This document shows, in pieces, positions 12,441-24,672 of a stretch of DNA of 64,000 bases. The stretch lies in the NCBI GenBank assembly GCA_963573385.1, contig CAUYLG010026798.1, positions 1 to 64,000 of the forward strand, written 5' to 3'. The stretch is from Cacajao melanocephalus (Eukaryota > Chordata > Mammalia > Primates > Pitheciidae). Positions within the stretch are counted from its first letter, which is position 1. Every line of letters starts with the position of its first letter. The notes below the pieces were generated by a model. It had not been told where the DNA came from. It made no database searches and saw only the letters and a program-made list of their open reading frames with translations. The translations under genes and the position numbers were made by a program.

Positions 12441-15400
12441 ACTTCAGCCAAGCTGAAGGAAGCAGCCAGGGGCTTCTCTTAGTTGGAAAGCTTCAAAGAA
12501 GTGCTTGGGGCTGCCTGCCCCTCTGAGGCACACCGGTGTTCCCACCATGGTGAGGCAGGATGGGGGTCGGGGATGTGACTCTGCCCTCGGGGACCGTGAT
12601 GACCACAGTGCTGACACTGTGAGCCCCAGAATCACACTGTAGACCACCTTACTCAGGCAAAGCCACCTCCAGCAGGGAATGTCCCCTGTAGGGAGCATGT
12701 GCCTTTGACTTTACCTGTCCTCAGACTGACCTTTTGCTCCTGAGAATAGTAAAAAGCACAGCCTGGGAGGAGATTTAAGATGCTACTGGGACATGTGACA
12801 TATGAACTAGCATGGGCAGCTACTGCAGGTGCACCCAGAGGGCCACCCAGAACGTGCTTGCCAGCAACACCTCTCCCAGCCCCACATGAACAGCTGTGTG
12901 GGACTCCCACAGCGGGAGCCTCCCTCGGGCCGTCCTGGCTGACTCACTCCCCATCAGCTGCGCCGACTGGTTGAAATTTCAGAGTGTACTTTTGCTTTTG
13001 CACTTAGTTTTCAGAGGGTTCTTTCTCTGTTGCAATAAACTGCTTTCTACTGCTGAGTGTCTCTTTAAATTCTTTTAAACTAAGAAGACAAGAACCAAAG
13101 ACTCTCCATCGCCATCCACAATGGGAACAGCTAAATGTGGCCCAGCCAAGACCTCCTGTCCATTGAGTTAAACCCATCGTCCAATGCTGACTGCACAACA
13201 CTGCCTTGTTCTTACACCAAAGCTCCCTTGAGAAAGCCCGTGGGTGGCACGTGGCTGGCCTTGGACACGTCATCTCCCGAGATCCCCGGCCTCTGGTCAG
13301 TTGTTTCCTGGACCTCAGCCACAGCTAAAGTTCAGGCTCCTCAGGACAACTGTTTCCTAATGGCTTCTGATGAATGAAAAAAGAGGCTAAGATGGTTCTT
13401 CTCCTCCCTCTGGTCCCATGCAATTCAGGGAAATTTCAGTAGCACAAAGAGAGACGGCCTCACTGAGGGTCTTCACAGGGCCTAGCCAGGGGTCTGTCTC
13501 CAGGATGTGGGCAGCTCTCTGTGCACAGAGAGGTCCTTGTGCCAGCTGCACGCATGGTGGGGGGATGAACATGTTTATTCCTCTCGGAATCCCTGGGGTG
13601 GGAACCTCACCTGGTGGCTAGGTGGACACACAGCCCAGGGTGGTTCAGGCAGCCCCACTCTAAGAGAGCAGAGCAGAGCAGCCACTCTCAGGGAACAGTG
13701 GAGGGGTTGATTGCTACAAAAATACTTTCCTCAATGCTCTGCCGTGGGGCCTAATTCCCACCGTTAGAATTCATTAGACTTTTCTGATGTTGGATCCCTG
13801 GAAAGCCCCAGAAAAAGTTCCAATTTCTCTATGGAAGACTAGCACCTGGAAGCACAGATCATGTTCCCCGGGATGCTGGATGTGAGGCTGCCTGTCAGAA
13901 GCCGCCTTGGTCTTGGGTACAGATTTTACTTTAACGTAAACTGGAGCCCAGGGAAGGCAAGCTGAGGCACGGCCCTGTGTGTTGACTGCAGAGGAAGGAA
14001 CGGGGCGAATGGTGCCATTCTGGACTCAGGGCGCCATTCTGAAGGACTGGCCTTCACCAGGAACTCCATATTCTGGTTTCCAGTCTATTGACAGAATCTC
14101 TCTCTCTCGCTTTCTCTCCCCTTTCCAGCCACACTTTGATCCATCTCTTAAGCCAGGAGAGAGACTTCGTGGTTTATAGCTGGCGTATAAACATTGTGAT
14201 GCTTTCTGTGTGAGCGTGGCAGTCGCCCTGTATCCATCTTTAATACTGTAACTGCTCATCGATTTAGCTCTTCACTACCCATTGGAGAGATGGGCAAGAT
14301 TCAGGAAGCTCATTTGTGAGAAAAGCCATCGCCCCTGTAAGATCTTCAAAGCAAACATCTCTCTGGCAGAACCCAAGAAAAATTCCAGTCGGGTTTTCAA
14401 GAGCTAATCAAGGCACTGCACAGCTTTGCACAGCTTCATGTGAGATCCTGCTCCTTCTCCACCTCCTTCTCAGTTTCTTCACGATTAGGCTGAGGTTGGA
14501 AAGCAAACCCGAGAGCTGCTCCAACTGCATTTTTTCTGGTCTGTGTTGACGCATGAAGCCAGGTTGCTTCTGCTGCTGGCACTGGCTCAGGATGAAGACT
14601 CAGGGTCTGGGCGAGGTGACAAATCCAAAGGCTCCCAGCATCGAGTGAGGACCGAAGCCACCACTGCCCCTGTGCCTGGCAAAACCAGCATTCACCAACT
14701 ATTAACTGGTGGGCTTTGCTCTCGGGGGTGTGGAAGGCAGAATCAAAGTGAATAATATAAGCACTCCCGAGGCAGCACTGGCATGCCTCGCTCTGGGAAG
14801 ATAAAAATAAATGTTGATGCTGGTGGATTATAAAATATCCCACCACTTTTCTTCCGTCCCGCGCCTTTGAATCAAGCACATTACTCTCACCAGGGTCCGC
14901 TGGCTGAGACACAGCGCATGTCCCTCTTCCTGAAACGAAGGCAGTCTGTCTGATGCTGACATGGAGGACTAGTAATTTACTACCTCTGCTGCAATTGTAA
15001 ATGCTCCCCCACCACAGGGATTGAAATGTTCTTCCTATAATTATAGGGGAATCAAAAGTCTAGCACGCTAATGCGCTGAGCTTCTGTGCCAGCTATTTGT
15101 AAGAGGTGCTTCTCGGCCAATATGCTGTTTTTAACATGTCATCTGTATGAGGTTGTCAGGATTGGCTTGCCCTTATTTTCTGTTTTTCTCCCCTAAAATA
15201 ATAGTATTACTTAAAATTTTAATATTTGTGAAACTAAAAAGGAAAAGAAAAATACCCGAACATGTAAAACCCAGTTGAACCAGCCCCGTTGCCTCTTTGG
15301 TTTGCCATAGAAGGACTCTTTGGGATGGAGACCCAGGATGGGATGTCACTGGCTGCCTGAGACGAAGAGGGCTGGCTCTCTGGGAAAGCATGCCCTGTGC

Positions 15401-15984
15401 TCTGGGGCTCTTAGTCCAGGTCTCTGATGAGGGTGGCCTTCTCTCTTCAGGAAACACTCCTGCTCCCTGGTGCTGTGGAGTCAATAGGGGGACGCTACCT
15501 AGTGTGGCCCAAGGTGCGGTTTTCTCCAACTCGTCCCACCTACAAATTGGGGTGCAGTTGCTGCTGCATGGATGTCTCACAGGACACAGTGTTATTCTGG
15601 CATCTGAATCCCCCAGCTCTGCTCTCCACATGCTCTCCAACGGAGCAGGAGGCAGGCGGCAGGTGGCTGCTCGTGCTGTAGGAGTCTCCAGGTCTGCCAA
15701 AGCGTAATTTGGGCAGTTGGGCTGGGGACTGCCCCAGTAAGCCACTGCGCTGGCCAAGGACAAGGGTGCCTCCCTTCTCCTGACTCAGACCCCTGGCCAC
15801 GTTTCCCTTTTACCCGTGGAAGCGACGGCCCTGTGCATGGCAAAGCTGACACAGAAAAGGTGCAGAGAGGGTGGTAAGTGACAAACCTCCGTGCCCAAGT
15901 GGGGCACAGCCTGTACTTTCTGGAATGATTGAATTTGAAACCTTGAAGGAGCCTGCAGGATCCACACCGAGACTTCTGTTATTG
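12441..15984. other. Unique sequence; LTR-like end at about 12990-13095
   Basis: No confident interspersed repeat. At 12990-13095 a CAATAAACTGC polyadenylation-like motif followed by a pyrimidine-rich stretch and AAGAAGACAAGAACC looks like the R/U5 end of a degenerate retroviral LTR. Family not assignable. Sequence around 14880-15180 is non-repetitive and AT/GC balanced. The 158- and 196-codon frames at 14436-14912 and 15173-15763 (minus strand) have no recognisable domain. Confidence 0.4.
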
Positions 15985-16090
15985 TGCACATGAGAACACT
16001 GTGGCTCGGAAAGTCGGGGCGTCTTGCCCAAGTGGCCCAGCTGGGCTGATGGGGTCCCTGATTGCTATCGCATGTTCTTTCTACCGCAGC
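15985..16090 (-). mobile_element. MIR fragment
   Basis: ATGAGAACACTGTGGCTCGG followed by GTCTTGCCCAAGTGGCCCAG reads as the reverse complement of the central MIR core. Short and diverged. Confidence 0.6.
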
Positions 16091-17137
16091 GACACTTTCT
16101 CGATACTCAGCCTGTTCAGATTGCCCTCCAGGAATTGGAAATGGGCCCCAGATGCATCCATTTCTTCTCTTTCTACATAAAGTGCTGATCACAGACACTG
16201 AGAGAGTCATTTCTATTAGAGAAGGGAACGTTGGACTGGGTTTAATGTCAATGTTTCTACAGCAGAACTAACAGAGTAATGCTCCCTGGTGCATCCTGCA
16301 AAGCGATGTGGTCTGCGCACGGCTGGGGGAGGTCACGGCCTTCCCTTTATTGGCAAAACGCAGATCTGGCAGACCACATTTAGAAGTCACATCCCTAAGC
16401 CCACCATCTTTATTCTCTTACCTATTTGGATTTTTTTTTCAGTATTCTGATCTTAGAATTTATACTGAAAAAGTGACAAAAAAAAATTGAAAACCACTAT
16501 ATTCTCCAGATTTTGCTGGAGCTATCTGATGATAATTACCACATTTTTAATACCACACTTTTACACTTTTACACACGTTCTTGAGAAGCCCCAAATTATG
16601 AAAACCTCTAGAATAGATTGGTGAGAGAATAATTGTCTCAGCCGTCCAGGAATCAGTTTATTGAATTGGTTGGTTTGATGTTAGTTGTCTTAATTGACAA
16701 TGGGTGCCTTCTAAGAAGAGAAAGAAAAAGAAATTAGTGCTTTATCCTCAAGGCACCCATGGGCTAAGAGGAGTGGGTAACACCTGGAGCTGTGATGCTG
16801 GACAAAAGTAACACAGGAGGAAGCCGTAAAGTCCTACGAAAATTCACGAAAGGATGACACCTGCTAGAGAGATGGTAAAGGGCTCTGTGGCAGGTGCAAT
16901 GCATGCGTGGAGTGGATTTTGAAATCATAGAATGAATCCAACCAGATGAAAAAAAACAATCAGGTCTTGGAGACAAGAATAAATAGGGCTCTCCTAGAGA
17001 ACAATGGGAGTTCAGTTTGGATGAAGCAAAGTGTTCTTCCAGCGGGCATGAGGCTGGCGTGTCTGGGAGCCCTGGTAGGCTGGACCTTGTCAAGGGAGCA
17101 ACAGAGAACTGTAGACTCTTAGCCCTGGAGTGACCTT
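16091..17137. other. Unique sequence
   Basis: No recognisable repeat or gene. Confidence 0.45.
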
Positions 17138-17304
17138 CCAAGGTCATCCGGCCTGACCTCTCCCAAGGTCATCCGGCCTGACCCTCTCCCAGCTGCGTCC
17201 ATCCCGTCTCACTCCTTCCCAGCCGTGGTCCTGGGCAAATGTGACCCTCTCTTAGCTGCGTCCATCCCGTCTCATGCCTTCCCAGCCGCGGTCCTAGGAA
17301 AATG
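17138..17304. repeat. Short compound tandem duplication (25-bp x2, then 63-bp x2)
   Basis: CCAAGGTCATCCGGCCTGAC occurs at 17138 and 17163 (25-bp step). It is followed directly by two 63-bp units starting at 17179 and 17242, each carrying AGCTGCGTCCATCCCGTCTC. The units differ at a few CpG-related positions. Confidence 0.9.
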
Positions 17305-18831
17305 ACACTCTGAGCCACTTAATACACCCATTTCTGCTCATCTGCAGCAAAACCACTCAGATGAAAAAACAACTGTTTTCAAAAAGTGCCTCGAGGTCAT
17401 TTTGTGCTTATGTATGTGCTTTATCAAAATGTGTATTGCCTACTCTTGGTTCAATGGCAGCACACACCTCTTTCCATATCCACGTATGGCACGCCACTGG
17501 CCGAGATGCTGCTGATGCAGATACGCGTGGCTCCGCGCTGTGGGGCTAACAGTAGCATCCCACGAGGTCATTGAAAATGTCAGGTTAACAGAACTTTATG
17601 CTTAGCAATATGAAAAGCAACTCAAAACCATGGCTAAGTCAAAACAATGGGAAAGCTGTGTTCCTAACTCAGGCACCTCTCCTGACTGCAGGAATTGCTG
17701 GAGCCCTTCACAGCCAGGACTTATTGTAAATGCGTAATTTCGGTCTTTATTAACTCAAGAACACCAATTTTTAGTAAATTTTATGACTCATGGAGTGTAT
17801 CATGTGTAAATGATCATTAGATGTAAAAACAGATGAAAATCTATGGCATCAATTTCTTGTAAGAACCAGAGAAAAGAGAACCTATAAAAACACCTCACAT
17901 TTCTTAACAGCCTGGCAACCTACTGGGGAATGATCCCAAAGGAGTGGTTTTTCAGCCTCAAAAGAATGAAAACTCATGATTCCACAAAGGATTTCACTCT
18001 GCAGACCCCTCCAGACAGGTTTTCTTCTGTTAGCACGAGCCTTCTCCTTGTAAAGCCTGCCCACCGTTCTCCTCCTGAAGCTCCACAGAGCGAGTAGAAC
18101 TCTATCTCTGCGTGTCCTCCACTATGGGAAGACAACTAACTGCTCTTCTTCAATTTTATTTGGTTGGGACTGGGAGTTTGGGGTGAAACTAAGAGCAGAC
18201 CTTCATATAATTTCTTGTTAAACTTTATGTTGCTTAGTTGCTTACATTACTGTGGCTTGGTGAAATCCTTTTGCATTCCAGTTCTAATATTTGCTGCATT
18301 ACGCATGCTTCCCAGGTCCCTGTGCCTTCATGAATTTCTGTTAGACGTTGTACACATGTTAGACATCGAGTAAGACAGAACCAAGGACAGAACCTTGTAT
18401 CTCCCCCTTCCTGTAAAGAGTGGTCTCTGCGTATGGCCATTTGAACAAAAAGAACTTTAATTTTTGGTTTTGGTCATTTAACTAATCCCACATCAAGTTT
18501 ATTTATGCTGTAAATACGCATGACCTCACCTTGCCCTCAGAGGAAACCCTTCAGTCTAAGAGTTCAGCAAGCACATGGAGCCTCTACTGAGTGCCAGCAA
18601 GACAGCTGAGGTGAGAGAGACGCAGTGTCTATGTGGGAAGAGTTTCCCTTGCTGCTTCTTTACAGCAAATGGATCTCGATGGCACGGGCAATGGCAGAAT
18701 CCATAGGGTCTCACAGGAGGTGCTGTGGCTGTGGCATCATCTAGGGAACTCTCTTCTCCAGGACTCATGGAAGCTGATCACACATTAGGGGCAAGGGCGG
18801 CCACAGGAGGAGCTGCCTAAGCAGAGACTGA
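17305..18831. other. Unique sequence
   Basis: AT-rich to ~18550, then GC-balanced. No recognised element, and only short chance frames. Confidence 0.45.
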
Positions 18832-18997
18832 GGGCCATGCAGTGAGGGAGGTCGGCCAGGCCTGAGGAGCTCTGAACCCTGGGGGCAAGGGCCACGCAGC
18901 TAGGGGGTCAGCCGGGTGTGAGGAGCTCGGGCCATGGGGCAAAGGGTCGCGTAGCTTGGGGTCAGCTGGGTGTGAGGAGCTCCAGGCCGTGGGGCAT
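18832..18997. repeat. G-rich minisatellite, ~55-57 bp unit, 3 copies
   Basis: Units start at 18832, 18889 and 18944 with GGGCCATGC/GGGCCACGC/GGGTCGCGT. Each contains a GTGAGGAGCTC-like core (first copy CTGAGGAGCTC). The G-rich strand is the plus strand. Confidence 0.88.
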
Positions 18998-19890
18998 GCA
19001 CGAGTGGGCACCGGGCTGCAGAGTCCACCTCACCATCCCAGGGGCTTGGGGCTATGCTGGGAGAAGGACCACTTAGAGGACAGAAACGTCATGCCTTAGA
19101 GAATGTGGTGGCCATGGCCCGGCAGCCTCCTGGTCTCACAATCTAGAAACATCTGAAAAGGAAACTGGCCCAGCATAACCTCTCAGCCACTCTGCACTCA
19201 CTTTTTGCCTATTTTAAGTACAAATAAATGATGTATTAAGTAATTTTGGAGTGAGCGATGGTGGGGAGGCACTCCAGGGCTCTGCAGGATGGGGATGGCT
19301 GCGCTCTTCACCCCAACATGTGTTACCGCGGGCAGCTGGAGCAGCATGAGCAGGGCAGGACAAGGCTCCCTACACACCAGGAGTGTGGCACGGCCATCAG
19401 GTGGCGGTCAGGCGGCAGTCACACTGTCTCTCTACAAGAATAGTTGGTCACAGCAGCACCAAGGAAAGGCAGAATCCCAGTAGAAAGAAAACGTTGGAAA
19501 GGTGATCAGCAGCTTCCTGATAGGATTTCAGGAGCTGGGCACGTGGGCTCAGGTGACCACATGTGGGCAGCCCACCCGAGGACGCATCAGGGGGAAGGAA
19601 TCCTGGGCCCCGGAAGCATGCCAACGTGTAAAACCCGTCACACGTCAAACGGCACACCCGTCCTTCCAGCTGCCTGCTTGGGCCTCTTCCAAGTGTACTT
19701 TCCTTCCCTTCATTCCTGCTCTAAAGCTTTTAAATCAACTCTCACTCCTGCTCTAAAGCTTGCCTCAGTCCCTCCTTCTGCCTTCTGCCCCTCAGGCGAA
19801 TTCTTTCTTCTGAGGAGGCAAGAACTGAGGTTGCCACAGACTCCAATGGATACAAATTTGCCGATGGGATAATTGGATCCATATATATTA
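18998..19890. other. Unique sequence
   Basis: GC-rich non-repetitive sequence. A 142-codon frame (19444-19872) has no recognised domain. A small direct repeat (CACTCCTGCTCTAAAGCTT-like) lies at about 19709-19761. Confidence 0.45.
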
Positions 19891-19891
19891 C

Positions 19892-20185
19892 ATTTTTTTG
19901 AGACAGGGTATCACTCTGTTGCCCAGGCTGGAGTGCAGTGCTGTGATCTGCCTCACTGAAACCTCCACTTCCCGGGCTCATGGGATCCTCCTGCCTCAGC
20001 CTCCTGAGTAGCTGGGACTACAGACATGCACCACCACTCCTGGCTAATTGTTTTGGTATTTTTTGTAGAGATGCGGTCTCACCATGTTACCCAGGCTGCT
20101 CTTGAAGTCCTGGGCTCAAGCTATCCATCCGCCTTGACCTTGAAAAGTGTTGGGATATTACAGGCATGAGCCACTGCACCTGCCT
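19892..20185 (-). mobile_element. Alu, old (AluJ-like)
   Basis: Minus-strand Alu with both monomers, many substitutions, and a short T-run at its 3' end. Older than the Alus at 6.1 and 7.4 kb. Confidence 0.95.
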
Positions 20186-22492
20186 CAGATCTGCATTTTA
20201 AAGAATCACTCTGTCCCCAGAGCCACAGATGCTCATAGATATTAGGGAAATTGATCGGACTCCTGGACCGGAAATCTGGGATAAGGAGAGAAAGGTTTTT
20301 GGATTAGGCAATTTGGGTGGCTTCTGGGGTATTCACCAGGAGGAAAAGTGTAAGGAGAGAACAAATCTTGGTGGTGGGGACAGGTGGCGAGTTCCACCCT
20401 AGAGCACAGCGATCACGGGGAGCCCCCGACAGATAGCCGGGTAGTTCCTGGGCGCAGGAGACATGCCTTTCCTTGCTGAGCCCGTCCTTCTGAGCATCTG
20501 CTATTCAGTTCTGCTGCCCTCTCCACTTTGTGTGAATGCCTCAGGCTCGATTTCCTGCATGCCTTCCTGTGTATCTCATTGCCCACATCTCTTCCGTAAA
20601 TTCAAAGGCACCTTCTCCATGGACACCCTGCTCTTTCCTCCTGAGCTCCCAGCATGCTTGTGTAAATTCCAGGGAAATCGAGGGTATAAAACTCATTCCC
20701 AGCCCTCTGGGCAGGGATGACCCTGGGGAGGGGAGAGAGGTCATCAACTGCTAACAGCTGCAGTGCGGGGCTGGGCTTCCATGATGGAAGCTCATGGGCT
20801 CAGAGCAGGGGCAGCTTGGTCTACACAGGGAGTCAGCGGGTCTCTAGAGAGGCTGATGGACACACAGCCCTCTTCTCGGGCCAGGAGGAGGGGGGTGCAC
20901 CCCAGGAGAGACTGCGAACTGAGTGATGCAGCCAAGGTGGATGGGCAAGGCCACGCTGTGCCTACGCATGTGAACACGACACAGGCCACGTTGTGTCCCA
21001 GGCACCTGGAAGAGGCTCTGAGCTCCATCTGCTGAGTGAGATCATCTGCCCACCAGGAGGGAGACCCGGTTCACCTGTGCCTGGGATACAGGGGAGAGAA
21101 TGTGTGGGAACAAATGAGCCCCAGGCAGGGTGTGGGTCAACTGGGCGGGGGATTTAGGCCTTGGGGAGATGAGATTTGCATGTGCAGAGTTGGGATGGAA
21201 ATGTGTGTGTGAGTGCTGAGCAGGGCACTGGGAGGAGGCGGCTTCAGGAGGGCCAGGACACTCACAGGACTGCATGTCGCAGAGTGTCCCGTGCCACATG
21301 GCTGGACTGAGCCTGGGGGCCTCAGTGACTGAGGCAGCTGTGGGTCACCCCAGAGGGAGCGCTGCCTATGAGTCTACTGCACTGTGGGTGGGATCCTGGT
21401 CTAACGGTGCCACACCAGCGGGACCCCTAGGGGGACACCCCACAGGCTGCTGCTATAGAGCAGCGGGTGTCAGCAGGTCAGGAGCTCAGGAAGGTTTGAG
21501 GAGAAATCAGCAGGAGGACCCCTGGGGAGGGGCCAGCACTCGGGAGCCCCCCGGGGCAGGAGGGGCCTCTTCCTCCCAGACAGAAGCCAGAGGCAGGCCC
21601 CCTTCTGCTGTGCTGGGGGCTGAGGTGGTTTTGAACAACTACGGTGAAGGGAAACTTTACTCCCAGGCTGGGTTTGACAGTGTATCTGGGCAGTTTCCCT
21701 GCCCCACCGCCCCACGACTTCCTGGTTCATTTGTTCCAAGTCTATTTCAGGTGCTGTGAGGGAAGGCAGAGGTTTTCACTCTCACTTCCTGCTTTCTGTC
21801 TCCTAGTAGCAAATTATCCATCCCTGGCCTCAAGGGCATCCTCTGTGGGGAAGGGGGGCGCCTGGAGTCTCCAGAGCTGAGCTGGGTGGACCGGAGGTCC
21901 TTGAAATACCCTCAGGATTGCCCCAGAGCAATCTGAAAATTGGAAGAGGAGGAGACATATTGCCAAGAAGAGAAACAAAAGAATGTGACACCTTGTTTTT
22001 TCGCCTGGCACGTTCTGGCATATTTTTTAAAGTTCAGCCATTTGAGCCAGACCTTATTATGGGAATTCTATGAACATTTGATGGATATTTTGCATCCATT
22101 TGGAACTGAAGTTTGAAGAGAGATAGGGCGGCCCAATGGAAAGAACATGTGAAGTCAATTACCCTTTGGTTGCACCTTATCTCGGGATGCGAAGGCCGCT
22201 GGCAATGAGGGAGGAAAGGCCTCCACAGCCGGCGATAACTGTGTGAATTTTCTAGGCAACAGAGGATGGTTTCTTCACTATAAAACAGGAGCACTTTTGT
22301 CTCAGCCAAGTCTAGGTGGCAGTCTTTTGTCTTAGAGGCAGTTAAATGCTACTGTGAGAAGATTCTCAGCTGCTTTGAAAACAGTAAAAAGTCTTGGCAT
22401 TTTTAACAAGAGAAATGCATTTTGAAGGTGGGAAATTGTCTCTAGTGATTAAAGAGAAGGCTCTCTAGAAGTAAAATGCCCTTTGAAGGGGT
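20186..22492. other. Unique GC-rich sequence
   Basis: About 2.3 kb without a recognised repeat. CpG is depleted, so it is not a CpG island. The 161-codon frame at 21274-21759 is Gly/Ser/Ala-rich and unsupported by any domain or splice context. Confidence 0.45.
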
Positions 22493-22612
22493 GAGAGAAG
22501 GAGAAGGAGACAAAAAAGGAAGAGAGAGAGACAGAAGCACAGAGGGGGAGGGAGAGGGAGGGAGACACTGAGAGAGAAAACGAGAGAGAAAAGGAGAAAG
22601 GGAGAGATGGGA
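22493..22612. repeat. Purine-rich (GA/GGGA)n low-complexity tract
   Basis: Almost pure G/A over ~120 bp with GAGAGAGA and GGGAGGGAGA blocks. Such mirror-type purine tracts can form triplex DNA. The minus-strand frames rich in Ser/Leu/Phe that cross it are artefacts. Confidence 0.9.
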
Positions 22613-24407
22613 GCTGCAGGATAGAGCCTGGAGTGGAGCCAGGTGGGCCTGCCTCTGGTGGGGGCCAGTGTGGAGGTCCAGGTCTCTGGCAAGGGCCCTT
22701 GGCAGGGAGGTGCCCTAGACCTCGAGGGACAGAGCCAGGCTGAGTGGAGAGAAGGCCACACCTGGGGCTCTGGTGGTGGCTTTCAGAGTCCTGTGTGATG
22801 ACCGTGCTGGTAAAAGTCCAGTTCTTGGGGGATGAATTCCAGGCTCCTGAAGATGCCTGGGCTGCCTGATTGACAGCCAGGAAGCTGAGGCCTGAACGCA
22901 TCGCCAGGTGGTTATTGCTCTGCTTCCATGGAAACGCACGCAGGACGGGGGAGCCGAGGTGAGGTTTTAAAGACAGCCTTCTTTTTATAACTTCCCTACC
23001 TTATCCTCTTCCATCTGACCACCGTTCCCATGGCAACCAGATCAGAAAGGCCATCGGCCGCGCTAACTCTGATTTGCACGGTGGAGTTGCCAAGTGCCAG
23101 GTGCTGCTGCACATCCAGGGAAGCAGAGGCGCATGTGCACCCAAGTCACCTGAGGGCAGCTGGATGAAAAGGGCATGAGGTTGCAGGCACCAGGGCCCTC
23201 TAGAGTGTGGAGGGAACTCTAATTGCTGAGCTCAGCCTGGGTGCCACGAGTGAGGGTGGCCATGTGAAGTTCACACACTCGGGGCCAGTCTTGGCCCACA
23301 GGAACTTCCTTTCTTAACAATCAGAGACACAAGTGCTGGATGGCCCACGGGAGCAGGATGGTGGCCTTGTGGCAAATTGTGGTGACTCTCCCCAGATCCC
23401 GGCCTGGGCTCTGATACAATCCCTGGGGCACCTTCACGGCCAACTTCAAGGCAGGAGTTAGGTGGGAGGCTGGGTGGGACTCCATTCAGAGGCTCTGGGT
23501 TTGGCGTGAGGACCCAGGGTACAGATCAGAACCAGGCAAGGGCACCCACCCCCCATGTGGCACTGCCTCTCATGGCTGTAAAACTTGGGATGCACGACCC
23601 TGCAAATCCTGACTTTCTCCTCTGACCATGGCTAACACCTTCCCTACTAGAGAGGCGACTGCACTGATGACAGGTGTAGAGTCCTGATAAGATTAGTAAG
23701 CGACACTGAGGAGGAGCCGCAGGTCAGGGAGAACAGTTGTTCTGAGAGACGGCCAATCATAGGCACCGGCTGGCCTGACATCATGTTCCCAAAGACCTCC
23801 CTCCACGGTAGCCCAGCAGCACGACCGTATCTGCCCGTGGCCCTCCAGCATGACCCTGCCAGCTTCCCTCCAGCCCCTGCCTCTCCACAGATGGCTCCTT
23901 CTCTGCTGCGCTGCCCATTGCTTTCTGGCAACGCGTCTTCGTACTTTCTCTAATAAATCTGCCTTCTTCATCCACGACTGTCTTGGCAAATTCTCTGACC
24001 CGCCATGACACCAGCCCCAGCCAGGTGCACCCACAACAACACAGTGATGTGGCAGAAACAATGAAAAGCCATCACGCGTGGGTAAAACCGTGGGGGCCAA
24101 CACAAAGGGCCAACCTGCGTGCCTCTTTCAGATGATGGATGGGGTGGTTAATTTTCAGAGAACGCCTCTATGATGATTTCCCTTCAACATAAATAGAGAC
24201 TACAGCCATATGTTATTTCATGCTATATTTAAAGCTAACTTGGGACTTCTGCGGGCCACAAACGTCTTTGACAGTCCTGTGGTGGGCACACGCCTCCCTC
24301 GAAAACTTCTCGCAGGTGCTTGGGCAGGGCCTTCGCTGCACACTGGGATGCTCCTTCCTGCCCTGGCATGCATCCTGGGAAAGAGATCCTCTGCTGGGGG
24401 ACTTAGG
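22613..24407. other. Unique sequence; RFX-like palindromes and an LTR-like stretch
   Basis: Non-repetitive, with palindromic motifs at 22922-22935 and 23024-23037 (see the separate entry). The stretch 23660-24040 has LTR-like features: a C-rich middle, then CTCTAATAAATCTGCCTTC at about 23948 followed by TGTCTTGGCAAATTC. It may be a decayed solo LTR, but I cannot name a family. Confidence 0.4.
22922..23037. promoter_or_regulatory. Candidate RFX-type (X-box) palindrome pair
   Basis: GTTCCCATGGCAAC at 23024-23037 differs by one base from a perfect RFX palindrome (GTTGCC/GGCAAC halves). GCTTCCATGGAAAC at 22922-22935 is a second, weaker palindrome of the same shape. Motif match only. No promoter, TSS or gene is visible next to it. 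Confidence 0.25.
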
Positions 24408-24672
24408 GGGTCCGTGTGGGACCCTGTCACACCCAGGTAAACTGTCCTGCTGTGTGTCTGTGCTCGGGGCTCAGAGGGTCTGTGTGGGATCCCATCATGC
24501 CCAGGTGAACTGTCCTACTCTGTGTCTGTGCTCAGGACTTACAGGGTTGGTGTAGGATCCTGTCATGCCCAGGTAAGCTGTCCCACTGTGTGTCTGCTCG
24601 GGGCTTAGAGGGTCGGTGTGGGATCCTGTCATGCCCAGGTGAACTGTCCCGCTGCGTGTCTGTGCTCGGGTT
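24408..24672. repeat. Minisatellite, ~66-68 bp unit, 4 copies
   Basis: Units start at 24408, 24476, 24544 and 24610 with GGGTCCGTG/GGGTCTGTG/GGGTTGGTG/GGGTCGGTG. Each contains CCCAGGTRAACTGTCC-like and TGTGTCTG(TG)CTCGGG blocks. Copies are ~85-90% alike by eye. A VNTR is plausible. Confidence 0.93.

Noticed and set aside
12780..13100. Solo LTR call
   Set aside because: Only the R/U5-like end is suggestive. Boundaries and family could not be supported.
20186..22492. CpG island or promoter
   Set aside because: GC-rich but CpG-depleted, with no TATA/initiator arrangement and no gene beside it.
23660..24040. Solo LTR call
   Set aside because: Suggestive AATAAA plus U5-like wording, but no boundaries or duplication. 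Left as a note in the unique stretch.
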